This document shows, in pieces, positions 40,731-50,939 of a stretch of 64,000 nucleotides of DNA. Position numbers and translations under genes: made by a program. Positions within the stretch are counted from its first letter, which is position 1. Every line of letters begins with the position of its first letter. A model generated the notes under the pieces. That model did not search any database and had not been told where the DNA came from. It saw only the letters and a list, made by a program, of their open reading frames with translations. The stretch comes from Mermis nigrescens (lineage: Eukaryota > Nematoda > Enoplea > Mermithida > Mermithidae), in assembly GCA_036768485.1 (NCBI GenBank), contig JAVLUZ010000562.1, forward strand, positions 124,001-188,000, given 5' to 3'.

Positions 40731-41924
40731 AAGTGTCTATCTCTAATAGACTTTTAATGATTTTTAATCCCCTTTCCATGAAGTTGATATTTTGCGCGTT
40801 TTCTGATTTTCTAGATTTGAAAACGGTGATTTGATTTAGGTAGGTACCTAATCAAAGTTTGATTTCTGGAAAAATAAGAAAAAACTTATCAACCCCACAA
40901 AATTTGTCTTAACAACATCTACACATGGCACTTCTTTCTTACTCATTCTCATTTGATGTTTGACCAAATGTGTTTAGGTATGTAAATTTATGGTCTGGCT
41001 GGTAACCTTCTGCATATTTAAGGCTGCGATTGTGATAAGCGATTATCTCTGGTGCCCTCAAAATACCATACTCGACGATTTATTTAAACGACAATTCGCA
41101 TTCTCCAAGTACCTTACACGATAATTTATTTAAACGTCAATGATTCACATGGAGGATAAATGCCCATTTAATTCAACAATGGCAATTCAACATTTAGCGG
41201 CTCAAGTTTAATGTAATAAGCGTTATCTCTGCTGCACTCTAAATACCATATTCGACTATCCAACATGGAAGCAGCTTGTGTCAATTGGCTGCCATAATTT
41301 GGATTTATTCCCAAATCTTGGAAAGCTGTGCTACGTATGTAAGTGACTATTGACTACCATAGATGCATAAGGTTAGGTTGTCCAGGGAGGGGTAAAATTG
41401 AGATCTTTGAGGTCAGGGAGGGGTAAAATCCAGGATTTTTACTGCAGTACATTGAGTTTTTAGGTAGGTATATACAATTTTTGTGGGGGTTACCCCTCGT
41501 ACCCCTCCATATGTGCATGTACATATGGTGACTACAGGGTGCAAACATCTTATAAATTTTTGCTTCATTATTTTTTTATGATGAAAATGATTCAAAAAGT
41601 AGAAAATTCTTATTTTGAACTACTTATTTGCCAAGGGACACACATTTTTATTTGGTTTTGTTTTTTGTCTTTGTAAACCTGGCATGCTTTATTTCTGCAC
41701 TAAGATAAAGTAGACATTCTTTTTCAAAAGTAGGCAGCGTGAAAAAAACAAATTTCTTGTGGCAAAATTAGTAATTCTGAAAGATCCATTTATTCTAAAA
41801 AGCTTCAAAATCCATTAGGAAGGAGCAGTCAAATAGTTTTTTCTAAGCTTTATGTATACATGTATAAAATATTTATTTTTTCCCATGTATGCTATGCTTA
41901 TATTTTTTCTTATTTTCCTTATAG
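40731..41924 (+). other. Non-coding stretch with a direct duplication, before the hAT-like exon
   Basis: Bases about 41035-41080 and 41218-41260 share ataagcg.ttatctct, then the run around aaataccatatcgac with small changes. Bases 41360-41520 hold a C-tract repeat. No further exon of the hAT-like gene could be recognised. A strong pyrimidine tract leads into the acceptor at 41924. Confidence 0.5.
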
Positions 41925-42152
41925 TGAACTGCTTTAATGCCCAGAACGCGACAGTGGAACGTGGATTTTCGCTGATAAATCGCATATGCACTAAAAATCG
42001 AAACAAAATATTACCACAACAGCTAGAGATGTTGATGAGGTTGCGTTTGTTGACTACTAATTTTGCCGAGTTTGACTATGGGCCTGCCGTCAGGGAATAT
42101 TTCAGACAAACGATTTATTCTCTTGGTCGTGCAGTTAGTCGAAAGCCAAAAG
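41925..42152 (+). CDS. hAT-like gene, penultimate exon (hAT dimerisation domain)
   Basis: 228 nt. The acceptor is tattttccttatag|TG with a long pyrimidine tract and the donor is CCAAAAG|gtatgc. The frame needs one base from the previous exon. It encodes NCFNAQNATVERGFSL, KILPQQLEMLMRLRLL, then FAEFDYGPAVREYFRQ and a basic tail SLGRAVSRKPK. No stop occurs in frame. Confidence 0.72.
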
Positions 42153-45100
42153 GTATGCAGAACGTTCATTATGTACATATTGTGAACAAGTGCATTATTT
42201 AATATTAGTCTTGGCTTTTGTGTCTTATTCAGTAACATAGTGTTTGATATACTTACACGGCTTAATTCTAGAATAGATAGAAGTCACAGAATTTAAATTA
42301 ATGGGGATTTATCAAAAGATTAGTAGTTGTAAGGAAGATATTCAAAAGAAATTATCGACGGAAACCATTTAGAAGGGGAGAAATTGAGGAATGAAGTTGT
42401 AAAGCGATAGAAGCACAGAGCATGGGAAGGCGACTGCCGTAAACAGCGTATTGATTGATCTAATGTATACTGATGCATACGTTTGTATGTATGTAGGTAC
42501 GCAATGTTTAGGGAAGGCGACTGCAAAAATCGTTGCAATGATTGATCGAATTGTCTTGTGTACATAGGTATGTAAGTAGGTAGGTACATAGGTAATATGT
42601 TCATTAGCGAAGGCGACGGCGATAATGCTGACGATTGATGAACCTATTATGAATTAAAGAAGAACAGGTTAATTCGAACATACGTGCACACGATGAACGT
42701 TTATAAAGGACCTATGTAGGTACATAACTATCCACAATGCATTTATTGGTTTCTATGTATAGCTTGAACGAACATTATGTACTTAAATGAATACACTGCG
42801 ATCGGTCGATGTAAGTTCACATGACTATCATAAAAGAATGTAAGTTAGGCCAATTTACTGTTGCCTTGATAGAACACTCCGTTCCTAATGCATTGGATAA
42901 ATGTTGTGCTTAACATCAGACAGGTGATCTGTGGAACACATCTAAGTGACAATTCTTTATGTACTGTAGGGTGTTAGATTAGTAATCTTTCGCTCGCGTG
43001 GAGTCGACGTAGGTTCTCTATGCAAATTTTTTATTATCATGAGTGATTTACGTAGTAGGCGCTTGTTTGGTCGCGAGAATTATTTATTACGGATAGTTTT
43101 AGATTAGTAACCTTATGCTCACTTGGAAGTCGACGTTGCTTTTCTATGCAAATTTTTTATCAATCATATAAGTGATTTACGTTGTTCCGGACGGCGAGAA
43201 TTGCTTATTCCGGTTGTTTACGCTCTACCGTGCTGCTGTGTAATACGCATTTCGTATATTGGATTGTGATCAAGATTGTTATGCTTTGCGCAGTTGCTGC
43301 GTTCTAAGAATGTACCTTAATCTTACAGAAATTAAATAGCTATCTGACGATTCGGCGAAACACTGACAATTGGTATAAGATTGTCAATTAGTTAGTATCG
43401 AAGGAGCCGGATTAAAAATCTGATAGGTGTGGCCAGGCCCGTATCCAGGATTTTATTTCGGGGGGGGGGGGGGGAAGCCGAAAATTTTTGAGACCAGATA
43501 TCTTGAGAACCATTAGGAGATAGGCGAAAATAAAGACAGTTCTGAGCGTATCTCGGCGAGCTCTATACAACGGTGAAGAAAAATTTCAACAAAAAAATTA
43601 AAAAAATTTCACTTTATTTCATTTTGATATACAGCAAATTTATCATTTAAGCTGATTTCTCGTCACCTAATCGGCGAATTATTTCTTATCTCTTGCCTTT
43701 GTACTTAATCATTGTGCTTTACAGAGAAAAACAATACGGATAATTAATACTCGGCGCGAAGCGCCAGAAAAATTGACATGATCTGCATATCAACCTCAAA
43801 TTTGAGCGGTTTTGAGCGGACTAGAAGACAAAAAAACATATATAAACAATAGATACGCGCTGAAGCGCCGAAAAATTTCATGTTTTCCATGTCATAACTC
43901 AAATTTGAGCTGTTTTGAGTGAGCTAGAAGGCAAAAACTATAACTAAACAATGAATCCGGCGCACAGCACTAGAAAAAATTGACATGCTCTCTATATCTA
44001 ACTCTAATTTGAGCGATTTTTAGCGGTTCAGAAGACAAAACTATACGCAAACAATAAATCCGGCGCGAATCGCCGGAAAATGTTGAGTTTACTAGCTCAA
44101 AAGTACGCTAAAAACCTGTTTAGGCGCTGTTTCAGACGCACTTCGGCCAATTTTTCATTCTTCCCTTCGGGGGACCCTTGAGAGAAACAAAAATTTTTTC
44201 CCCATTTCTGGGGGCAGGCCTCCCGCCGCCCCTGGATACAGGCCTGTTCCCATGTCATAACTCATATTTGAGCTGTTTTGAGTGAGCTAGAAGGCAAAAA
44301 ACTATAGCTAAACAATGAATCCGGCGCCAAGCGCTAGAAAAAAATTGACATTCTTTCTATGTCTAACTCAAATTTGAGCGATTTTCAGCGGTTTAGAAGA
44401 CAAAACCTTACATAAACAATAAATCCGGCGCGAAGCGCCGGAAAATTTTGTGTTTTCTAGCTCAAAAGTACGCTTAAAAACCTGTTTTGGCGGTGTTTCA
44501 GACCAACTTCGCCAATTTTTCATTTTTCCCTTTGGGGGACCCTTGGGAAAAACAAAAATTTTTTCCCATTTCGGGGGGGGGGGGCAGGCCCCCCCGCCCC
44601 CCCCCTGGATACGGGCCTGGGTGTGGCGGAGCATTGAAATTAACCATTTCGACAGCGGCTAATCAGATTTCGTTTTGACGTGGCACATTTGTGGAACGCT
44701 CGAAACTGTTGATATACGAATTTTTATCATCAGATTTCGTTTCGACGTGGCACATTAATCGAACGTTCGAAACTATTGATATACGAAATTTTATCCCGCT
44801 GACTCCTGAAAGGCGTACGATTGTCTGGATCAGCACGGAAATCAAGAGATAAAAGTGAGTGAGAATTTACACTTCAGTAATTATAATAATGGTCATGTAC
44901 ACCATCCGGTGATCAATCTTTTTTGTTAGTGTTAGTTAGAAAGGGAAGGATTACGTATATTTTGACAAATAAGGGTGCTAGCGTCATTTTCTTCCTAAGT
45001 CTCTTCTAATATTCATTTTTTAGGCTTAGGCTTAGTATGTGCCTTCACATTGGTGCCAGGGGATGATGTAAGCCTGAGACAAATGGGGCGAAAATTGCGA

Positions 45101-45645
45101 AGCGAGCGGAGCAATTCTTGCCCCATCTTTTTCTTAGGCTTAGATCATCCGCTGGCACCAATCTGAAGCCGCACTGAGCTCTAAGATAATTTTGATTACA
45201 GGTGAGAATAGCGTTTTAATGCGAATTCAAGTAGGAGTTTTGAATATAAAGTTGAAAAAACAGACGGAAAATGAAAGTGAGGAAATAAAAATTTTTTGAA
45301 AATTTTTTTTTCATCAAAGGCTTTTCCGTCTGTTTTTTCAACTTTTATGTTAAAGATACGTGCTTGAAATCGCATAAAAACGCTGTTTTTTGAAATCTGG
45401 AACATGGAGCTATTCTAGAATTCGCCCATTTGGGTTTCTTCTGCTGGTATTGTTTTGTTTTTTACCTTCTGCTTTTGAATTTTACTAACAATCTGCATGC
45501 ATTATTTTTTCTCTTTCCATTGTGTTCACCTTGTTTTTCGTCTCATAATGAGGGCATCTTATTATCTGTTGCTGTAACAGATCTTCCACGGCTGGACGAA
45601 ACCAACGAAAATTATGATGCTTTTCTAGCCATGTGTGAATTTTAG
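41925..45645 (+). CDS. hAT-family transposase-like protein, last two exons of a spliced gene
   Basis: Exons 41925-42152 and 45581-45645 join in phase (G|AT gives Asp) and end at TAG, with AATAAA 65 bases further on. The first exon encodes NAQNATVERGFSLINR, then KNRNKILPQQLEMLMRLRL, the C-terminal dimerisation block of hAT transposases (pattern N-x3-ER-x-FS ... R/L-x-L-x-x-L). It is closest to the ERGFSLMNR-type group that includes domesticated vertebrate hAT genes. The second exon adds LPRLDETNENYDAFLAMCEF. Upstream exons were not found. Good splice sites and a poly(A) signal suggest a real gene rather than debris. It could be an intron-containing transposon or a host gene derived from one. 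Confidence 0.68.
42420..42660 (+). repeat. Three imperfect tandem units of about 90 bp
   Basis: Units start near 42424, 42511 and 42606, each with gggaaggcgactgc-like then cgt.ttgattgatc sequence and a tgtatgtaggtaggtac-type microsatellite. They lie in the last intron of the hAT-like gene. Confidence 0.65.
42970..43220 (+). repeat. Direct duplication, about 125-bp unit
   Basis: Two copies, starting near 42974 and 43099, share ttagattagtaa.ctt, a run near gtcgacgt, ctatgcaaattttttat and gtgatttacgt.gt. No coding potential. Confidence 0.7.
43434..44619. mobile_element. Family A hAT-like element with perfect TIR and 8-bp target duplication
   Basis: A 1186-bp element whose ends CAGGCCCGTATCCAGG and CCTGGATACGGGCCTG are perfect 16-bp inverted repeats. 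It is flanked on both sides by GGTGTGGC (43426-43433 and 44620-44627). This 8-bp duplication is the signature of the hAT superfamily. There is no transposase. A second right terminus at about 44220-44235 suggests a compound of two copies. The interior consists of about 103-bp units, each with a GGCGCGAAGCGCC hairpin or close variant. It lies in the last intron of the hAT-like gene. Confidence 0.92.
44655..44798 (+). repeat. Direct duplication of a 71-bp unit
   Basis: Two units share atcagatttcgtttcgacgt, ggcacatt, cgaacg.tcgaaact and ttgatatacgaa.tttttatc, at about 44658 and 44729. Confidence 0.75.
45038..45172. repeat. Hairpin element, same family as 35.93-36.04 kb
   Basis: Inverted arms: attggtgccag...gatgat.taagcctgag...gatggggc pairs with gccccatc...cttaggcttagatcatc...ctggcaccaat. 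The loop reads gcgaagcgagcggagc and so includes the GCGAAGC core. Confidence 0.75.
45207..45390. repeat. 184-bp hairpin element near the last exon of the hAT-like gene
   Basis: The inner stem aaagttgaaaaaacagacgg pairs perfectly with ccgtctgttttttcaacttt. The outer parts (gcgttttaatgcgaattcaag and cttgaaatcgcataaaaacgc) also pair. It ends about 190 bases before the last-exon acceptor. Confidence 0.8.
45581..45645 (+). CDS. hAT-like gene, last exon
   Basis: The acceptor is ctgttgctgtaacag|AT. Twenty codons (LPRLDETNENYDAFLAMCEF) run to TAG at 45643-45645. The sequence is acidic with no known domain. Its link to the previous exon rests on the phase match and the poly(A) signal 65 bases later. 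Confidence 0.55.
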
Positions 45646-45709
45646 CCCTTCGTAATTTTATCAGTCATTGGTTTTTGAATTTTATTCGTTGATAATTTTT
45701 GCTTATTTG

Positions 45710-45715
45710 AATAAA
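45710..45715 (+). terminator. Poly(A) signal AATAAA of the hAT-like gene
   Basis: AATAAA 65 bases after the TAG stop, followed by a T/G-rich stretch (tctttgctctttttgatttattctttgttgtg) suited to the downstream element. Confidence 0.6.
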
Positions 45716-47228
45716 ATCTTTGCTCTTTTTGATTTATTCTTTGTTGTGCTTAGCTACATTTACTCATTTTCTGTCGTTGATCGAAATATATCAAAGATTC
45801 GTCTTAAGTGCCACAATTATATGTAAGATGGACTTTCTAAGAAAAATGGCTTTTTTATCATGAGCGACCCGTTTTTGAACGTTTTTAGACCCCAAAAAAT
45901 GTGAACCAAAATTTGAAATGTGGAAAAAAAGTTTAGGTATGGTTCACATTGTGAACCAAATCGCTAGGAAAAAAACGGTGGGCTCGACCACATTTTTGAA
46001 TTATAAAAATTGTCGAAATCCGTTCGGAAGATGGGGATTTTCAATTACAGTGAAGTTCTAGAGCAAGTTGTCGATAAAAGTGCTGCAATCGGTAGGGCGC
46101 GCCGGGAGCATCAGTAAAACACAAACCCCTAAATGTGGAAAAAAGGGTGGCTAAAAACGAACGAGAGGAAGAATTTATCAATAGCTTATTCATTACTGTA
46201 CCTAAGTAAGCAGCCATAATAAATAATTTAAAATGTTTGATTGATGTCACTTACTCATCACAGGTAAAACATTGCATCCCTACTGCGAATCAATAGAGCT
46301 GATGATTTTTTTTTCACCGTCGCACGAGTCACCAGTCACCACCAACATACATATAGTCAGTTTCATTTATTCGAGAGCTTCTTAGAGAATTTTTTAAGGG
46401 CTAGAGTAAGCGAAACAGACGATATACTGTAATCCAGCAGATTATCTCATTGAGGGCAAGTGGTTGAATCCTCCCATATTCAATGCACTAATCCGTCCAT
46501 ATAAATTTAACTTAGGCCACTACTATCCGGCAATATGGGAAAATGTATGGTTTAAAGAAATCTACATATTTTCATATCTATTGGTTAGAAATCGTTAAAT
46601 AATATCTTGTTAGATGCGCAAGTTAATACTGGTGCTAATATATCAATTTTAAGTGTTTTTGGGCTTGATTCAGAACCGAGATTTCGCCGATTTTGCGAAA
46701 ATTTAACGTTACTTTACAACATTAAAATGCTTGTTTTACAAAATTTTTCCGGGACTCTGCCCCGGACCCCGCTAGGAACGCTTGAGCTCGCTACCCCAGA
46801 CCCCCGCAGCCGTAAACTTTCTCTGTACATGTGCAACGAGATTTTTGGGAGAACAAGCCAGGTAAAAGGGTTAGGAATTCCTAAAATTCCCAGCGTTTCG
46901 CGCCGGCATTAATTTTTCTGGTTTGTATGATTTAAGCAGTATAAATTGAGTTTAAAATGCAAAAACGTCAAAAAATTCTCCGGTGCAAAGCGCCGCCAGT
47001 TACTCTTCTTTCTTTTTGCAAAGCTCCAGCATTGAATTTAAAAAGCCTGAATCACTCGAAATATCTTCAGACAAAGTTAGTAATTCGCAGTTTTATTGTT
47101 ATAAGCTTGAACTGTCAAAATTGTTTTGTACAAATTTGATAATTTTTTGCTGTCAGACTATTAGTATTAAGAGAGCTACAAAATGTTAAGGGCGGTAGAA
47201 AATGACTAAACTTCTTGGCACTTATGTA

Positions 47229-47461
47229 TAGTCAGTTCCATTCCAAACCGTCCATTTTCGCTTTTCGGCTTATTACTGCAGCAGAATATTCTGCGGCTTA
47301 AGGCGCGCTAAGCATCAATATGAAGTTTAAAACAACCAGTTGCTATATATGTACGAGAGCAGGTATAGTCAAAGAAGCCATTCGCGCATTTAAAAAATAA
47401 TACAATAATAAGACTAGCAAAATCGGGCCCTAATTGCACGTTTGGAATGGAACAGATTGTA
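47229..47461. mobile_element. MITE with GTTCCATTCCAAAC inverted ends
   Basis: The left end tagtcagttccattccaaac and the right end gtttggaatggaacagattgta are inverted copies. Flanking TA on each side would fit a Tc1/mariner-type target. The ends resemble those of the 48965-49084 element. Confidence 0.7.
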
Positions 47462-47469
47462 GTTGTAAA

Positions 47470-47856
47470 TACAGGGCCGCCCTATGTCTACAAAGAATCG
47501 ACACAGGACGGGTGTATTTGCCTTCGAGACTTACTTAGGTACTTAGATCTGCACTTAGCGCTGGCCCCGATCGCTTAGCCTGGGATTGCTTCGATCCTTG
47601 GACCCTCACAGACCTTACGGCTTCGATCCCCTCAGCCCTAATATTGCTGGCTGCTCCTGGTCGGGTGATCTCAGCAGCTACGCCCTAAGACCTAAGGCTA
47701 CCTACCTAGTCTCGGAATTTGCCGCGGAGGTCAGTTGACCTATCTCAAGGCTCGAGTTGATTATTTAACTTCTTTTCAAGATTCGATCCCAACAGAAATG
47801 TTTTGGTTCCTAATGTGTATAGCACAAGAAACCTTGAAAACAACAACAACAACGAG
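47470..47856 (+). repeat. Possible SINE with (AAC)n tail
   Basis: A GC-richer block of about 370 bp, unlike its surroundings, contains agattcgatcccaac (B-box-like) and ends with aaaacaacaacaacaacg, a typical SINE tail. No convincing A box or target duplication was found, so this is tentative. Its short open frames are not conserved proteins. Confidence 0.35.
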
Positions 47857-48527
47857 CTCTATACTGATCAATCATCCTTAAAGATTAAATAATGTTTTTG
47901 ATCAATTTTGGGTTTGAGAAAAGAATTAAAGCTTTCGAATAGAATAAGCAATCATATGGAATTTACCTATCCGTCCACTCAGATGAGTCGAAATCCTCGA
48001 TGTGGGAATTTCCGACCTAACCTCGGTATATCCAAAAACCCCTGGGTTGGTTTTCTTCAATTTATTCCAAACGCTGAATATACGGCCTATAGCCGGACAA
48101 CAAAAATAAGCAAAAGAAAAGACGAAACGTACGCAACTATACAATCGTACGATGGCCAACAAGAATGCCAACAAGACTAACTACATTGGCCTCAAGGGAC
48201 CATTACAGTAAAATAAACAAACGTCAAATTAACGTAATACTGGAACACTTTTATCTCAGATCAATTATTCTAAGCTAATACGAGCGGTATGCATTAAACA
48301 ATTACTATTATCATATACTTAACTCTATGCTACCGCACAAGTATCTTATTGTTTTTTATTATTGAAAATTGGGAAAAAGTTGGAAGACCGAAGGCATAGC
48401 CCACAAGTACACTATCGTGGATAGCTACTAGTATTGGCTATGTGGTGGCTACCGCGAACTGCTAAGGCAAGTTCGCCAACCGTGTAACTCTCGTAGTTAC
48501 ATAGTGCAAGAATCTGCTCGGAAAAAC

Positions 48528-48746
48528 TAGTCTATTTTTCTAACCTGGTGAATGGATTCACTCCGGCAATCCATTCTCAATATTACTGTAACACATAAAT
48601 CCTTCGTTGACGAAACGCCATATCTACGAAAACATTTGCTACCGACTAAGTCGAGCAAGGGAAAAAATGGCGCGCCCCACGCCACAGTAATAAGAATATT
48701 AGTTTTCCGAGCGGATCCATCCACTAGGTTAAAAAAACAGACTGTA
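48528..48746. mobile_element. Hairpin MITE, relative of 19682-19887
   Basis: The ends tagtctatttttctaacc and ggttaaaaaaacagactgta are inverted, with ggtgaatggattcactccg paired to cggatccatccact-type sequence. A second inverted pair (tcgagcaagggaaa and tttcccttgctcga, 48650-48785) overlaps it, so two elements may be nested. The open frames on both strands reflect the palindrome. Confidence 0.65.
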
Positions 48747-48964
48747 ATTTCCGTATTACTGCAACACTTGATATTTCCCTTGCTCGACGGATTATAGTCT
48801 GTTTCACGCTACGTCGGTCATAAATTTTAAAACTATCTCCAACAATAAGCTGACAGATAGCGATTACAGCATTGATCTGATATACAATTATAGTATCCCT
48901 TGGCTTAGAGCCAATAAATATTCCTTAAATTTATACACGAAATTACACGAAACAGATTATAAGT

Positions 48965-49084
48965 TATAGTCTGTTTCATTTATTTGAGAGCTTTTTCATT
49001 GAATTTTTTTAAGGCTACAGTATGCCTAACTAGGTGATTTACTGTAACTCGACAGCAAAGTTGTGATAAATGAAACAGACTATA
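48965..49084. mobile_element. 120-bp MITE with perfect 19-bp inverted ends (Tc1/mariner-like)
   Basis: TATAGTCTGTTTCATTTAT at the left and ATAAATGAAACAGACTATA at the right are exact complements. If the outer TA on each side is the target duplication, the element fits a Tc1/mariner-type MITE. Confidence 0.8.
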
Positions 49085-49096
49085 GCTAATTTTTAA

Positions 49097-49160
49097 ATGG
49101 GTCATCGGTCGAGCGATGAATCCACTTGACTACCAACTGAGCGATATGATTCCTGCACCG
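49097..49160 (-). repeat. tRNA-like fragment (possible SINE remnant)
   Basis: On the minus strand, atcgctcagttggtagtcaa is very close to a tRNA D-arm/A box. Further on, gctcgaccgatgac is only a weak B box. It is too short and too mismatched for a functional tRNA. Confidence 0.4.
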
Positions 49161-49384
49161 TACGACTTTAAAGCACTAATACCGCGAAGTTTAATGAGGC
49201 GGGCACAGTATTATACAGACACATACGCTTAGCAACAGAAATCGAAGTACACATATTACCTATTCGATCTATTCCCCGAAACCTTGTGCAAAAAAAGCAA
49301 TTTTCAGCGATCAAGCAATCTATAAGTGATTTCTCAATAGACTACAGTAATAAAATTTAGCACACTAAAATTTTATTCGCTTGC

Positions 49385-49640
49385 ATACGTGGGCAGCAAG
49401 AAAATTCTGGGGGGGGGTGCAAGATTTTTTTGAAGGTTGAAAAATTGCCTTAAAAATGGTGGTTTGGCGATAAAAACACCATATTTCGACGTTTATCATC
49501 AGGCACTATAAATTGGCATCAAAAATTGCGAAAAAAACGAAAAAAATTTTCAAAAATTGAATTCTGGGGGGAAGTATTTTGATTTCTGGGGGGGGGTATT
49601 TTGGTTTCTGGGGGTGCATACCCCACGCCCAGGTGTGTTC
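49385..49640. mobile_element. Family B element
   Basis: It runs from cgtgggcagcaagaaaattctg to ccacgcccaggtgtg with the usual blocks (atcatcaggcactataaatt, aaattgaattctggggg, attttggtttctgggggtgc). Confidence 0.68.
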
Positions 49641-49887
49641 GCTTGCTCATCTATCACATGATTTTTTCATCAGTCAACCTTTGTAATCGATTAATTTAAG
49701 TCAAAAATTGTGTCCCATGCGCAGGGTCTAGTGAAATAGACTACAAGTTCAAAGTATTTAGTAAATTTCAGAATATGAAGTTAAAATTGAATAACGCATA
49801 ATTAAGCCCCTCGACAAATTCCGATTTCCTGTTGATTGTAGTTAAGTATGTAATACGTGCAGAAAGATATCTAGGTATTTAGGCATA

Positions 49888-50652
49888 GCAAAGAAAAATG
49901 CTCCGATGGAACAAAAAAGATGAATATACTTGGAATTGTGGATTATTATGGATGTAAAAGGAGGGGACTAGGAAAAATCTACCTAAAGTCGGAAAATCTG
50001 CTAAAAATCACACTTTCTCTAAGCAACGCAAAAAATCGATGTGTATTCTGCGGCCAACAGATTAAAATAAATATTCAACCATAACAATGATTGAAACAGC
50101 AGCACGTTAGCTATGCAGTAGCTATGGGAAATGATATTAAGTGAACTAACAGTCTTCCAAGCCAATTGAATGAAATAGCAAACATCGAAGACAATTGAAG
50201 ACATGCTTGGTTTAAAACAATAGGAAACGCGTAAGTTGACTTGAAACAGACTAAATGTAGATACACTAGCATGCCCGAAACGATTGTGTGCACTAATCAA
50301 TCGGCTCCTGCTTTGCTTGCTATAATGCTCATAACAAAATAAAACAACTTTAAATACAATACCTCTTAGTTTTCTATCAATCAGGTGCCAGCAATTTAAA
50401 AAAGTAACCTTGATAGATTTCGTTTATACACTCTTATCTGAAACTTCGAACATTATTTAAAAAAGACACTTTTTTAGAGGCCGCAGAATATACATCGATT
50501 TTTTGCGTTGCTTAGAGAAAGTGTGATTTTTAGCAGATTTTCCGACTTTAGGTAGATTTTTCCTAGTCCCCTCCTTTTACATCCATAATAATCCACAATT
50601 CCAAGTATATTCATCTTTTTTATTCCATCGAAGCATTTTTCTTTGCTAGTAC
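49888..50652. mobile_element. Foldback element with about 170-bp inverted arms
   Basis: Bases 49888-50056 (gcaaagaaaaatgctccgat..., ggatgtaaaaggagggga..., ctaagcaacgcaaaaaatcg...) reappear as the complement at 50480-50652 with few changes. The arms enclose about 420 bp of unrelated sequence. A single diverged arm lies at about 1010-1140. The minus-strand open frame at 50019-50300 spans arm and interior and shows no known domain. Confidence 0.82.
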
Positions 50653-50939
50653 ACTACTTTTAATTAGCGTGATTTCAGTACATCAGTCAGTAAACACAAT
50701 CAGTAACATGCCACAATAATGACAACAGTCCAAGAACGCGGAAAACAATATTGTTCTTAGCATCAGCATTATCCTTTTTAAACAAGACAACCTTATTGAC
50801 ACCATCCATTTTCAAATTAAAACTCCATTAAGTTATTTCTTCTTAATGTGCAGTTCACTTATAATCAAGCACAAATATTTAACCAACGAATTCACATTGC
50901 AAATCCTCACTCAATCAATACACAAGCACAATGTGTTGT

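Larger units (their letters stand above)
45716..48520. other. Intergenic, mostly repeats
   Basis: Bases 45840-46110 are an inverted relative of sequence at 36270-36460. Bases 46345-46440 resemble the left half of the TAGTCTGTTTCAT MITE. Bases 46720-46990 hold a GC-rich repeat (gactctgccccggaccccgc) with hairpin variants, and its open frame is not a recognised protein. No gene was recognised. Confidence 0.5.

Noticed and set aside
46607..46912. 101-codon plus-strand frame
   Set aside because: Overlaps a dispersed GC-rich repeat with a hairpin variant; composition is that of the repeat.
50019..50300. 93-codon minus-strand frame
   Set aside because: Spans an arm and the interior of a foldback element; no known domain.
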